This document shows positions 8,984 through 18,055 of a stretch of DNA of 64,000 nucleotides, one piece after another (within the stretch, counting starts at the first letter, position 1; each line of letters opens with the position of its first letter). The position numbers and the translations under genes are program-made. The notes under the pieces were generated by a model, which was not told the origin of the DNA, made no database searches, and saw only the letters and a list, made by a program, of their open reading frames with translations. Location: positions 4,186,551 through 4,250,550 of the forward strand of contig NZ_CP110854.1 of NCBI RefSeq assembly GCF_027594745.1. Direction: 5' to 3'. This DNA is from Saprospira grandis. Lineage in GTDB: Bacteria > Bacteroidota > Bacteroidia > Chitinophagales > Saprospiraceae.

Positions 8984-9127
8984 AAATATTTTTCAAAAAA
9001 GACAAAAAATTGTATTTCAAACTGTTGTAACTCTAAAATTTTAAGCTTAACTTTAGGAACAACAAAAAAATACAAGCGATGATGAAGCTCCAAGAAAAAA
9101 TGCGGGACTATAAAATATAGCAAGAAA

Positions 9128-9535
9128 ATGATTAAGGCCTTTTACGGCATTTCTTATCCTACCTTACGCAAACGATTGCGGGACAAAGGCTTGACGGATT
9201 TTATTGGTCGTAGAAAATTTCTCTTTGCCGAATTTCTACTCATTTTTAAGGCTTTGGGCCAACCGCAAGAAATTGCAGCGGAGCTTTCGGAACTGCAGCT
9301 AATTTATGAACAACTCTTGCAGTTGGGCCTATTAAAAGGGGCTTCGCAAAAAGATTTGCCTCAAAAAAAGAGCGAAAAAAGTCCGCTGCAGCCAAAAACG
9401 AACAAATTGCTGGCCCTAAAAACGCCCTTAGCTTTATTTGATCGTTTTTTGATGAACTACTATCAAGTTTTAATGAAAGCTTGGGAAATTTTATCGCCTA
9501 CTGCAAAAAATTACCGATCCCGACAGGCCGCCTAG
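9128..9535 (+). CDS. Small HTH-like protein (135 aa)
   Basis: The first 50 residues (YGISYPTLRKRLRDKG, then GRRKFLFAEFLLIFKALGQP) look like a helix-turn-helix DNA-binding unit of a kind common in small Bacteroidota proteins. Next come a lysine-rich linker (residues 78-95) and a short C-terminal helical part. There is no signal peptide. A small cytoplasmic DNA-binding protein is an inference from the N-terminal pattern only. It is convergent with the SDR gene, whose stop is 8 bp away. Confidence 0.65.
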   Translation: MIKAFYGISYPTLRKRLRDKGLTDFIGRRKFLFAEFLLIFKALGQPQEIAAELSELQLIYEQLLQLGLLKGASQKDLPQKKSEKSPLQPKTNKLLALKTPLALFDRFLMNYYQVLMKAWEILSPTAKNYRSRQAA

Positions 9536-9543
9536 CATTTTCT

Positions 9544-10596
9544 CTACAATACTTTTGCATCAATTAAAGCTTGCAAACTATCCTGCATTGTTTTTTGCAA
9601 GGGTAAAAATTCCATGCCCAATTCTTGACGAATTTTGCTGGTATTGGCTTTAAAAGCATGTCCCACATTATTTTGCACAAATTTTCTCGTCATTGCCGAG
9701 TTCACCATTGGCCCCACTAACCAAATTAACCATTTGGGCGCCACTTTTTTGGGCAAAGGATATTTTTCGTACTTAGGCAAAAGAGTTTGGCTAGCCGTAT
9801 AGATGTCGCTATTGTGCCCCACCGTAATATAACGCCCTTTTGCATTGGGGTGAAAAGCGGCCCGAAAATGCGCTTCGGCTACATCACGCACATCAACAAT
9901 GCCCATTCCCAATTTTGGCGCGCCCATTTTAAAGGTTCCATCGCCAAGTTGTTTCATAATCGTAAAACTTTCTGAAGTTGTTGCTTTTGGATTGAGTGGC
10001 GGCCCCATCACCAATGCGGGGTTAATCGTCACCAACTCCCAACGATTTTGCGCCTTTTGCATTTCCCAAGCCTTTTTTTCGGCCAAAGTTTTAGAGTAAG
10101 AATAAGGCTGATACTTTAAAGAAGCGGTTGTATTCCAAATTTTTTCTGTCAACTCCCCATTCGGATGCCCTTTGCATTCCGAAGCATCCGTATAAATGGC
10201 CGCACAACTACTGGTCAAAACTACTTTTTGCACCGATGGCGTTTGATTGACGGAAGCCAAAACATTTTCGGTTCCTTTTACAGCCGGCTCAATCAAATCT
10301 TTTTGCGGATCCTTTACGGCCGTAACAAAGGGCGAAGCCGTATGAAAAACAAGAGCGCAGCCCTGCATGGCTTCAAAATAAGCGCCTTCTGTGAGTAAGT
10401 CGGCTTTAAAATATTTTATTTCGCCCGGACTATTCGCCGCCAATTCATCCAAATGCGCTGTTTTTTTCTTGTTTTCTGGCTGTCGCACAGCTGCATGCAC
10501 CGTCAAACCTTCTTCCAATAATTTTTTTACCAACCATCCAGCTACATAACCTGTAGCTCCCGTTACCATTACTGGCTTACTTTTATCCATTTGCAT
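9544..10596 (-). CDS. NAD(P)-dependent extended SDR (dihydroflavonol reductase-like)
   Basis: An extended short-chain dehydrogenase/reductase of the dihydroflavonol-4-reductase / 3-beta-hydroxysteroid dehydrogenase-like group. The Rossmann dinucleotide motif TGATGYVAG lies at residues 12-20 and the catalytic Y165-x-x-x-K169 follows a serine-rich strand (VVLTSSCAA). It probably reduces a ketone or aldehyde with NADPH; the substrate is unknown. The longer open frame starts at 10653, but the ATG at 10596 is preferred because AAGGA stands just upstream and the SDR fold begins immediately after it. It is monocistronic and convergent with the small HTH-like gene. Confidence 0.9.
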   Translation of the reverse strand: MQMDKSKPVMVTGATGYVAGWLVKKLLEEGLTVHAAVRQPENKKKTAHLDELAANSPGEIKYFKADLLTEGAYFEAMQGCALVFHTASPFVTAVKDPQKDLIEPAVKGTENVLASVNQTPSVQKVVLTSSCAAIYTDASECKGHPNGELTEKIWNTTASLKYQPYSYSKTLAEKKAWEMQKAQNRWELVTINPALVMGPPLNPKATTSESFTIMKQLGDGTFKMGAPKLGMGIVDVRDVAEAHFRAAFHPNAKGRYITVGHNSDIYTASQTLLPKYEKYPLPKKVAPKWLIWLVGPMVNSAMTRKFVQNNVGHAFKANTSKIRQELGMEFLPLQKTMQDSLQALIDAKVL

Positions 10597-10711
10597 AGTT
10601 CCTTTATTTTTGTTGCATGACAAAGATCTCGCATAAAAAATAAAGTAGTCCACAGAAAAAAAGGAAAAAAGAACATAAATCTCTGCATTTTTATTTTTAG
10701 CGGCTGTTTTT

Positions 10712-10975
10712 GGGGCCTCCGCCTCGCTTCGGTCGTCGGCGGTTACTCCCTTTGGTCGTCGAACTGCGAACTAAAGTTCTTGTTGTCGTTCCGCAGCTCG
10801 CTGCTGTTTTGGGGCCTCCGCCTCCCTTCGGTCGTCGGCGCTACGTTCCGCAGCTCGCTATTCGCTCGGCCCTGCGCAAAAAAAACAAGTTTTTTTTGCT
10901 GGGTCTGGCCTAATGGCCACTGCTGCACATCGCTAGGCCAAAAGGCTCGCTTTGCTCGCCTTTTTTTGCACAACC
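10712..10975 (-). repeat. GC-rich three-hairpin element, copy 4 (long form)
   Basis: Read on the minus strand, the left hairpin is GGCC-atta-GGCC and the middle one is a GCAAAAAA/TTTTTTGC arm. Cassettes of the TTACTCCCTTTGGTCGTCGA type stand at the G-run end, which points at the SDR start 115 bp away. Confidence 0.85.
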
Positions 10976-11016
10976 CTCTTTTTTTCTCTTATTTTTTTCT
11001 TCGGCCCTCCAATTCT

Positions 11017-11041
11017 CTTTCAATTAGCGGCTTTCAATTAG
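11017..11041 (-). repeat. AT-rich double 11-mer at the edge of copy 4
   Basis: CTTTCAATTAG, CGG and CTTTCAATTAG form the minus-strand version of the double 11-mer. It is placed about 40 bp outside the GC-rich element, as at copies 2, 3 and 9. Confidence 0.7.
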
Positions 11042-11205
11042 TGAGGGGCAGAAAAATCAGTTTGATTTTTCTACCCCTTTTTTTCTTGGTCTTTTTCGCT
11101 AAGGAACAAATTTTTCAGAATCCCCAAAGGGTTGTATCTTGAGGCCCTTAGTATTTCTGAGCTCAAAATTTTGGGTTCTCTACAAACATCTCTAATTGTT
11201 ATCCA

Positions 11206-12951
11206 ATGAAATCTAAAAAAGCAGCGAACTCTCTGCTAAAATTTGCCCTTATGGCCGTCATCATTATTGTGTTGAATGTTTTGGGCAGCTTTATTTATGG
11301 CAAAATTGATTTGACCGAGGACCAGCGATTTACGCTCAATCCTGCTACAGCAGAACTTTTGGCCAAATTGCCCAATGATACGGCTTCGGTAAGCATTGAA
11401 ATTTTATTAGACGGAGAATTTCCCTCTGATTTTCGCCACCTACAAAATAATCTCAAAGATTTAATGGGATTATTTAAAGAGCGTTCTGCCGGCATGCTCA
11501 ATTATCGCTTTGTCAATCCCTTAGATGGTACAGAAGAAGAGGTAAAAGCCCTGCAAAAACAATTGGCCAAGCAAAAAATTATGCCGCTACAAATTAAAGA
11601 TGCGCGACAAGGCCGAATGATTTTGGTTTTTCCTTTTGCTATCGTTCGCTCTGGCTACAACTTTGAAGTCATCAATATGGTAGAGCTAGGCGATGGCTAT
11701 TATCAACCCAGCGATATTTCTGCTTCGATCAATAGTTTGGAGTATAAATTTGCGGCGGCCATCAAAAAATTGCAGCTAAAAAATAAACCTGTAGTCGCTT
11801 TTATCAATAATCATGGAGAATTGCCGCTGCGCCATATTTATGGCTTTGAAAAAGCACTGTCTGAAAATTATGGGACCAAACATGTGGACCTCTCTCGCCT
11901 CAATCAAATTGATTCTTCGGTGAGTTTGGTGGTGGTGGCCAAACCCAAACGAAAATTTAGCTATGATGATCAGTTTAAATTGGACCAATATGTTATGAAT
12001 GGGGGCCGCATTCTTTGGATGATCGATGCCCTAGACATGGAAGATGATAGTCTAGGAAAAGCTAACGGCATTCATGTTCCTATGCCCAGAGAGCTCGATC
12101 TTCAGAAGTTGCTCTTTAATTATGGTGTTCGGGTCAATAATAATTTAATTGCCTCTTATGATGCCGCCGCTTTTGGCGGCCTACGATCTGGCCCCAACCA
12201 AAAATCAAATCCAAAATGGTTTTACTATCCTTTGGTCAAGCCTTTTGCAACGCCAGAAGAACGTTTAGAAACAGGAAAATCGGTCATTGACCACCCGATT
12301 GTAAAAAACTTAGATTTTGTCTTGACCAAATATCCCTCTAGTATTGATACAGTGGGGACAAAAACAAATGTAAAAAAGACGCCCTTATTAAGAAGTTCTA
12401 AATATAGTAAGCTACAATATCCACCTACTCGTATTGGCTTTGGCGTTATTGATCCTGCTATTGGACCAGAAGCTTTTACCAAAGGCTCGCAAAACGTAGC
12501 CATTTTATTAGAAGGAGAATTTGAGTCTCACTTTAAAAATCGCCTACCGCCAAGAGCCGAAGAAATTTGGAAAAAGGCGGGCAACTACCCCATCCGAATG
12601 AGCAGCCGCCCCAGCAAGATGATTGTTATCTCTGATGGCGATATTGCTTATAATAATTATCATGCGCCCAGCCAAAGGCATTATCCCTTGGGCGCAGGTT
12701 TTCTCCCCGATTTTGGACCAAAACTATTTGCCAACCAAGAATTTCTTTTGGCCTGCGTAGAATACCTCACGGATGACTCTGGCCTAGTCAATCTCCGCAA
12801 TAGAGAGATTCGTTTGCGGCCCTTGGACCAAAAACGCGCCTTTGATCAAGAAAGTCTCTGGCAATTTATCAATCTGGGCCTTCCCCTAATTATTTTGGGC
12901 CTTTTTGGCTTGCTTTATTATTATTTACGTCGACGCAGATACACAAAATAA
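11206..12951 (+). CDS. gldG: Gliding motility ABC-transporter-associated protein GldG
   Basis: GldG is the auxiliary subunit of the GldAFG ABC transporter required for gliding in Bacteroidota. Residues 12-33 form an N-terminal membrane segment, followed by the family start FIYGKIDLTEDQRFTL. A large extracytoplasmic ABC-type uncharacterised domain holds motifs such as VAFINNHGELP and GGRILWMIDALDMEDDSLG. A C-terminal membrane helix (about 555-575) ends in RRRRYTK. The length of 581 residues fits the family. The usual partner gldF is not adjacent: the upstream neighbour is on the other strand behind a repeat block. A terminator follows 12 bp after the stop. Confidence 0.92.
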   Translation: MKSKKAANSLLKFALMAVIIIVLNVLGSFIYGKIDLTEDQRFTLNPATAELLAKLPNDTASVSIEILLDGEFPSDFRHLQNNLKDLMGLFKERSAGMLNYRFVNPLDGTEEEVKALQKQLAKQKIMPLQIKDARQGRMILVFPFAIVRSGYNFEVINMVELGDGYYQPSDISASINSLEYKFAAAIKKLQLKNKPVVAFINNHGELPLRHIYGFEKALSENYGTKHVDLSRLNQIDSSVSLVVVAKPKRKFSYDDQFKLDQYVMNGGRILWMIDALDMEDDSLGKANGIHVPMPRELDLQKLLFNYGVRVNNNLIASYDAAAFGGLRSGPNQKSNPKWFYYPLVKPFATPEERLETGKSVIDHPIVKNLDFVLTKYPSSIDTVGTKTNVKKTPLLRSSKYSKLQYPPTRIGFGVIDPAIGPEAFTKGSQNVAILLEGEFESHFKNRLPPRAEEIWKKAGNYPIRMSSRPSKMIVISDGDIAYNNYHAPSQRHYPLGAGFLPDFGPKLFANQEFLLACVEYLTDDSGLVNLRNREIRLRPLDQKRAFDQESLWQFINLGLPLIILGLFGLLYYYLRRRRYTK

Positions 12952-12961
12952 AAGCGCTAAA

Positions 12962-12994
12962 AAAAGCGAGCAGGTTTTCCTGCTCGCTTTTTTG
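12962..12994. terminator. Bidirectional terminator
   Basis: AAGCGAGCAGG-tttt-CCTGCTCGCTT has an A-run before it and a T-run after it. It serves gldG on the plus strand and the convergent T9SS protein gene on the minus strand. Confidence 0.9.
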
Positions 12995-13013
12995 CTTTTG
13001 TAGCAATACTTTT

Positions 13014-14783
13014 TTAAAAAATACTCAACTGTCCCTGATCGATCAATTTTTTATCGCTGCGCAAACGATAGATCAAAATGCCTTGGGGCAATTCGGGCAA
13101 ACTCAGTTGAGCGCGGGGACCTTCGGTCCTTAGTTGGTGGAGCAATTGGCCCTCCAAATTGTAGATTTCAAAGACTAAAGGGCCTGTTTCTCCAGAAAGG
13201 AGCTCTACATTTAGGCTATGGCGGGCGGGCTGCGGATAAATTTTTACTTTTTGGGCCAAAGGAGCTGCCAATTCATGGCTATAACTACTAATAATAAAAT
13301 TTTGGCCAAAAGTTCTATAAATCTGGGGCGCTGGCTGTTTGGCCAAACCATCCTCTACGGCCAAATATTGCTGATAAGCCAATTGGTTGAGGGCATTAGA
13401 TTTAGGATAAAGCTGATAATTTACAAAAACTCGATCCCCTTGGACCAAATTATAGTTGCTAAAGCGAAAAGATAAAATTCCTTGCTGAGAAATACTCCAA
13501 TCTAAATCGGTCAAACTATGAGCGGCCAACTGAAAACTACTGGGATCTAACCAAGGCGAAATAGTATCGACCAAAGTTAATACCGCAGTAGTATCTGTAC
13601 CTTGTTTTTCATAAACCAATTGAAATTCTAGGGGAGTAAATAGCTCTACATATTGGTTAGTCCCATATCCTTTTGGAAAAGCCCGGCTAAGATTGCTTGA
13701 TCTTTGGGCCTGACTTTCCTGGGCGTCATAAGCAATATGTGCCGAGGCATGATCCTGATAAAACTGCCCTGCAAAACCTGTATCATATCCTCCTTGTGCA
13801 TCAGGTTTACAGCCTTCTAGGCTGGCCCAACTCATTTGACTAGAAATCAAGCGGTTATTTTGTGTTTGTGGCGCCTGAATGCGGTAAGTAGAACGCGTTC
13901 TTGTTGGAATAATAATCGTGTCGTTACTCAAAGAATCTAAGGTCCCAATATTGGGTTGGCTGTACATCACATCATCTTCGATAACGATCAGCGCTTGGTT
14001 ATTTAGAGGCGCAACACCAATATTTCTGGCCACAAAGCGAATAGAATCGCCCAAACAATCGGCAGAAAGGGCTAATTCTCCTGCTGAGTAGTTATTGCTA
14101 TGCGGTCCTATTTCTGCTCGGACCTTATGCATACTTCCTGGCTCATCATTACAATTTGTATTTACCGAAAAAGTAAAATGAAAGGCAGAATCTTGTCCTT
14201 GGCCCAAATAAGGCAAATTAAACTGATAGCGCTCATTTCCTAAGGCAAGCAGTTGTGTAGTTGCGGTATCCAAACTCATGCGGTTGCTATCCAGCTCTAG
14301 CAAAAGACTGGCGTTAAAAAGTGGTCTTGTGCCTAAATTGGCCATATAAACTTGATAATCGGCCTGTCCGCAATCAGGGATAAAATCTGTACTTAATTCT
14401 ACAAAGGGAATTGCTCTATAGGTAGTTGTTTGGACCAAAATATCTACTGTATCACTTTGGCTGGGCTGTAAAACAGGGCTATTATTATAGCTACAAGCTG
14501 TATACAAATCGTGTTCGAAGGGAAAATGAACCTCTAGGTTATATAATCCGGCGGGCACATTGAAACTGTAATAGCCCGTGGCCGAAGTCGTTTCAAAATA
14601 TTGTTGGCCAGATACAGAATCCGTTAGGGAAAGGAGAACTTTGGGAAAAACAACATCTAAAGCAGAGACTGTGCAGTTTTGGTCTTGATCCTGATACAAA
14701 TTGCCGCTTAAGAATGCGTTTTGCGCTTGCCCTTGGCCCAGACAGGCAAAAAGAGCCAGAAGAAAAATTAGCTTGATTTTCAT
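13014..14783 (-). CDS. Secreted T9SS cargo protein with SdrD-type B domain
   Basis: The signal peptide ends GQAQ (about residue 21). Next comes a Cna/SdrD B-like carboxypeptidase-regulatory fold (SGNLYQDQDQNCTVSALDVVFPKVLLSL, then TSATGYYSFNVPAGLYNLEV), typical of Bacteroidota surface proteins. The middle has repeated DUF11-like beta segments. The last 75 residues match a type A T9SS sorting domain: KIYPQPARHSLNVEL, an IYNLEGQLL strand, then LPQGILIYRLRSDKKLIDQGQLSIF. It is therefore probably secreted across the outer membrane and attached to the cell surface. Its role is unknown; adhesion is a guess. It is monocistronic. Confidence 0.85.
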   Translation of the reverse strand: MKIKLIFLLALFACLGQGQAQNAFLSGNLYQDQDQNCTVSALDVVFPKVLLSLTDSVSGQQYFETTSATGYYSFNVPAGLYNLEVHFPFEHDLYTACSYNNSPVLQPSQSDTVDILVQTTTYRAIPFVELSTDFIPDCGQADYQVYMANLGTRPLFNASLLLELDSNRMSLDTATTQLLALGNERYQFNLPYLGQGQDSAFHFTFSVNTNCNDEPGSMHKVRAEIGPHSNNYSAGELALSADCLGDSIRFVARNIGVAPLNNQALIVIEDDVMYSQPNIGTLDSLSNDTIIIPTRTRSTYRIQAPQTQNNRLISSQMSWASLEGCKPDAQGGYDTGFAGQFYQDHASAHIAYDAQESQAQRSSNLSRAFPKGYGTNQYVELFTPLEFQLVYEKQGTDTTAVLTLVDTISPWLDPSSFQLAAHSLTDLDWSISQQGILSFRFSNYNLVQGDRVFVNYQLYPKSNALNQLAYQQYLAVEDGLAKQPAPQIYRTFGQNFIISSYSHELAAPLAQKVKIYPQPARHSLNVELLSGETGPLVFEIYNLEGQLLHQLRTEGPRAQLSLPELPQGILIYRLRSDKKLIDQGQLSIF

Positions 14784-14981
14784 AAGATATTTTATTTTGC
14801 AGTGGAGGGGTAATTTATAAAGCTGTTCTTTTTAGCCAGACTAAAAAATTGGTTTCCCTTTTCTTTAGTGGCCTTACTTAAGACTACTTCCATATTACAA
14901 ATAAAAGAAATCTTGAGTTAAGAGAGTGGGCCAGATTTAGACTATTGTCAAAAATGAAATTTAATTTTTAAGCTTTATACT

Positions 14982-14989
14982 TACCTTTG
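14982..14989 (+). promoter_or_regulatory. Putative Bacteroidota -7 box TACCTTTG
   Basis: It matches the TAnnTTTG consensus of the primary Bacteroidota sigma factor. No good -33 TTG is found at the right distance. If used, the transcript leader of the 15191 gene would contain GC-rich copy 5. The rest of the gap 14784-15034 is AT-rich and shows nothing else. Confidence 0.4.
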
Positions 14990-15034
14990 GCTAAATTTTG
15001 TCAAAAAGTAGTTTTCCTAAAAACGCTTAGATTT

Positions 15035-15177
15035 GGCCCAGCGCTGCGCAGCCGTGGCGCGAAGCGCCAGACCCAGTTTTTTGAGCGCAGCGAAAAAAAC
15101 GCAGGGCCGAGCAGACCTGCGAGCGGCGCAGCATAGCGGCGGCCGACCTAGCCGAAGGCTAGCCGGCCGCGGGCCCC
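15035..15177 (+). repeat. GC-rich three-hairpin element, copy 5
   Basis: The hairpins are GGCGC-gaa-GCGCC, GTTTTTT-gagcgcagcg-AAAAAAAC and CTAGCC-gaa-GGCTAG. It ends 13 bp before the next start codon, so it very probably lies in that gene's 5' leader. Confidence 0.9.
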
Positions 15178-15190
15178 AAAATAAAAACAA

Positions 15191-16627
15191 ATGTATAAAT
15201 CAAAGTTAATTCATTTATTTGCCTTGCTTTCGGCCAGCCAGCGCTTGGGCCTCAGAAAATGGCTACAATCTCCGGCGCATAACCAGAGGGAAGATCTTTG
15301 GGCGCTTTGGCGCTATATGGAGGAGCAAGGGCCAGAGGCGCCGCCCAAATCTTGGGAAAAAGCGCGGGTATTTCGGGCCGTTTTTGGACGAACCTATAGT
15401 AAGGAAGAGGACTCGCTTTTGCGTTATGCCCAATCTTTTTTGTTGCAAGCCATAGAGGAATTTTTAATTGCCGAGCAATTGGAGGAGCAACCTTTATACA
15501 AGGCCGAACTTTTGGCCCAAGCCTATCAAAAAATTGGTTTGAGCAAGCATTTGAAGCAGCAAAGCCAAAAATGGGAGCGGCAATTGGAGCGACAATCTGA
15601 ACGAGGAACCGCCTACCGAAAAGGGCAATATGCCTTGGCCAAATTGCGCTATCAGGAGGAGGCCAAAGCGGGAAAAAGTAGAAATGCGCCTAAGAATTTG
15701 CCCGCCTTGGGGCATTGGTTAGATAGCGAATATCGCTTGCGGAAATTGCGGCAAGCTTGTTTATTTTTGGCGCATCAGGCTGTCTATAAAACGCAATATG
15801 ATTTTGGCTTACTGCCTGCTGTTTTGGCCCAAATTGAGGCCCATGAAGAACTATTAGAAGATAAAGCGCTGGCCCTTTATTACCATTGCTATCGTCTGCA
15901 ATCCTCTTTAGAGGCCGAAGAAGATTTTCGGAAATTTAAGGCGCTGCTTTTAAGCGAAAAAAATATTTTGCCCGCCGATCAACTGCGAGAACTTTATCAA
16001 TTGGGGATAAACTTTTGCACCAAGCAGGTCAATTTACAGCGGCCTGGCTACGAACAATACTTTGAGGAAATGTTTGCCCTTTATCGGGCTGAACTAAGCG
16101 AAAATTTATTGCTCGAACAAGGCCAAATTAGTCCTTTTGCCTTTAAAAACATAGTGAGCGTGGGCCTTTGGCTCAAGGCCTACGATTGGGTGTCCCAATT
16201 TGTTACAGCCTATGAAAACTGCCTACCTCAAGCCTATCAGGCTGCTTATGCCCGCTTTTCTTGGGCCAAACTCGCCCTCGAAAAAGAACAATATGAAAAA
16301 GCGCAAGAATTGCTTTTGCAACAAGAGTTTGCCGACCTTTTTATGCAGCTCAACGCCAGAGTAATGCTGCTCAAAATTTATTATGCGCTAGAAGAATTTG
16401 ACCTTTTGGAGTCCTTTTTGGCTAGCTTTCGAGCCTTTGTCAATAGAAAAAAAAGAGCGCAAAAATTGCGCTCCTATCATCAGGAAAATTACCTCAATAT
16501 TATTAGCTTCTGCCGCAAATTATTGCAGCTCAATCCCTACGACCGCCAAGAGAAAAAAAACTTACGGCAACAAATTGAAGATTGTAGCATTTTGACCGAA
16601 AGAAGATGGTTCCTTCAACAACTCTAA
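15191..16627 (+). CDS. Helical, TPR-like protein of unknown function (478 aa)
   Basis: This is an almost entirely alpha-helical protein, rich in L, A, Q and E, with no signal peptide or membrane segment. Paired helices of about 34-40 residues recur, for example SWAKLALEKEQYEKAQELLLQQEF near residue 360, so it resembles a TPR-type solenoid. I do not recognise a named family. It begins MYKSKLIHLFALLSASQRLGLRKWLQSP. The next gene starts nine bases after the stop, so it is probably co-transcribed with the amidase and may act with it, which is an inference from spacing only. Confidence 0.8.
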   Translation: MYKSKLIHLFALLSASQRLGLRKWLQSPAHNQREDLWALWRYMEEQGPEAPPKSWEKARVFRAVFGRTYSKEEDSLLRYAQSFLLQAIEEFLIAEQLEEQPLYKAELLAQAYQKIGLSKHLKQQSQKWERQLERQSERGTAYRKGQYALAKLRYQEEAKAGKSRNAPKNLPALGHWLDSEYRLRKLRQACLFLAHQAVYKTQYDFGLLPAVLAQIEAHEELLEDKALALYYHCYRLQSSLEAEEDFRKFKALLLSEKNILPADQLRELYQLGINFCTKQVNLQRPGYEQYFEEMFALYRAELSENLLLEQGQISPFAFKNIVSVGLWLKAYDWVSQFVTAYENCLPQAYQAAYARFSWAKLALEKEQYEKAQELLLQQEFADLFMQLNARVMLLKIYYALEEFDLLESFLASFRAFVNRKKRAQKLRSYHQENYLNIISFCRKLLQLNPYDRQEKKNLRQQIEDCSILTERRWFLQQL

Positions 16628-16636
16628 TCCTTCATT

Positions 16637-17794
16637 ATGAAATTATTTTTCGCCCCCCTTTTTCTTATTCTCCTCAGCCTGCTCCCCTTAAACGCCCAAT
16701 CTTATTTGAGCGTAACCGCCAAAAGAGGCGATGGCATTTTGGTGCTTTTGGGCCGCTATGGCCTAGACCGCAGCCCTTGCAATCTCAAAAAGTTTTGCCA
16801 ACTCAATAAGCTGAAAGAAACCGACTATTTAATGGTGGGCAAAAACTATAAACTCCCCATCTTAGAGTATAAATATAATGGCCGCTCCATTCGCTCTACT
16901 GTTGGAATTTCGAGCTGGCAAAGAGCCAAACAAATCGAACGCTACAATGAAAGTATGGAGCTTTTTCGCCTAAAAACGAGCTTCAAAAGCAAAAATGCGC
17001 CCCTTTGGTACCCTCATCATCTAAAAGCTTGTGCGGTAGACCTAGACAAACATGTCCCTAAAGGGCGACATTTTCCCATTTTAGGGAAAAACTTTGCCGA
17101 TGTGCCTCTAAAAGATAAGCGCCTGGCGGGTGCTGTTTATTATTTAGTTTCTGGACATGGTGGGCCCGATCCTGGCGCGGTGGCCAACTACAAGGGAAAA
17201 CCCATTTGCGAAGACGAATATGCTTATGATATTACCTTGCGTCTGGCCCGAGAACTGCTCTCGCATGGCGCTTTGGTCTACCTCATTGTTCGAGATGCCA
17301 ATGACGGGATTCGCCAACTGGAGTATTTGCCCAAAGATGAAGATGAGCGCTGCTGGCCCAACGAATCTATTCCAAAAGGACAAAGTGAACGCCTCAGTCA
17401 ACGCTCTGATGTGATTAACGATTTGTATCGAGAAAATTTGCGCAAAGGCCTTTACTACCAGCGTTTGGTCGAAATTCATGTTGATTCTCGTTCTAAAAAA
17501 CAACGCATCGATTTATTTTTCTACCATTATCCCGAAAGTCTGCGTGGCCGAGAGCTCGCCCGCCGTTTGCATCAACATATTCGCGGAAAATACAAGCAAC
17601 ATCGGGCGTCTGGAGAGTATAAAGGCACCGTAAAAGCTAGGGATTTACATATGCTTAGAGAGGTCACTCCCACTCCCGTTTTTATTGAGGTGGGCAATAT
17701 TCAAAACCCTAAGGACCAAAAGCGCATTTTGCTGCCCGCCAACCGCCAAGCCTTAGCCGATTGGCTAGCCGAGGGCTTGATCAAAGATTATTAG
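16637..17794 (+). CDS. Secreted LysM-like N-acetylmuramoyl-L-alanine amidase (Amidase_3)
   Basis: It cleaves the amide bond between N-acetylmuramic acid and the peptide stem of peptidoglycan in the periplasm. After a signal peptide ending LNAQ (residue 21) comes a LysM-like module (about 23-75: KRGDGILVLLGRYG, then LNKLKETDYLMVGKNYKLPI). The Amidase_3 catalytic domain spans about 165-385. Zinc and catalytic residues are visible: H174 in SGHGGPDPGA, a glutamate at 192 or 194 (CEDEYAYD), H281 in EIHVDS and E351 in VFIEVGNIQN. It follows the helical protein by nine bases. GC-rich copy 6 starts 19 bp after the stop. Confidence 0.93.
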   Translation: MKLFFAPLFLILLSLLPLNAQSYLSVTAKRGDGILVLLGRYGLDRSPCNLKKFCQLNKLKETDYLMVGKNYKLPILEYKYNGRSIRSTVGISSWQRAKQIERYNESMELFRLKTSFKSKNAPLWYPHHLKACAVDLDKHVPKGRHFPILGKNFADVPLKDKRLAGAVYYLVSGHGGPDPGAVANYKGKPICEDEYAYDITLRLARELLSHGALVYLIVRDANDGIRQLEYLPKDEDERCWPNESIPKGQSERLSQRSDVINDLYRENLRKGLYYQRLVEIHVDSRSKKQRIDLFFYHYPESLRGRELARRLHQHIRGKYKQHRASGEYKGTVKARDLHMLREVTPTPVFIEVGNIQNPKDQKRILLPANRQALADWLAEGLIKDY

Positions 17795-17813
17795 GCCTTG
17801 TTTTTTATTTTTT

Positions 17814-17960
17814 GGGGCTTGCCCGCCCTTTGGCCGGGCCGGGCTGGGTCAGGGCTCGCAGGTCTGCTCGGCCCTGCGCAAAAATGCTTCGCATTTTGCT
17901 GGGTCTGCGACTTCGCCGCCCCCTTTTCCATCCCTAAGCCTGCGGCCCTTCGGGCCTTTT
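17814..17960 (-). repeat. GC-rich three-hairpin element, copy 6
   Basis: Read on the minus strand, the left hairpin is GCGGC-gaa-GTCGC, which contains a G-T wobble. The middle hairpin is GCAAAATGC-gaa-GCATTTTTGC. The left edge is of the GGATGGAAAAGGGGG subtype. It forms an inverted pair with copy 7. Confidence 0.9.
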
Positions 17961-17974
17961 AGGACCAAAGAAAA

Positions 17975-18009
17975 AAGGGGCAGAAAATATATCATATTTT
18001 CTGCCCCTT
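17975..18009. terminator. Bidirectional stem-loop terminator
   Basis: AAGGGGCAGAAAATAT pairs with its complement around an ATC loop, a 16-bp stem. It lies between two convergent genes and between two inverted GC-rich copies, and would end transcription from both sides. Confidence 0.7.
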
Positions 18010-18055
18010 AGTCATTAAAAGGCCAAAGAATAAGGCCAAAAGCAAAAATGCAGTT

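Noticed and set aside
9079..9120. 13-codon leader peptide before the 9128 gene
   Set aside because: A short ATG-to-stop frame exists, but there is no attenuator hairpin or codon bias to support a leader function.
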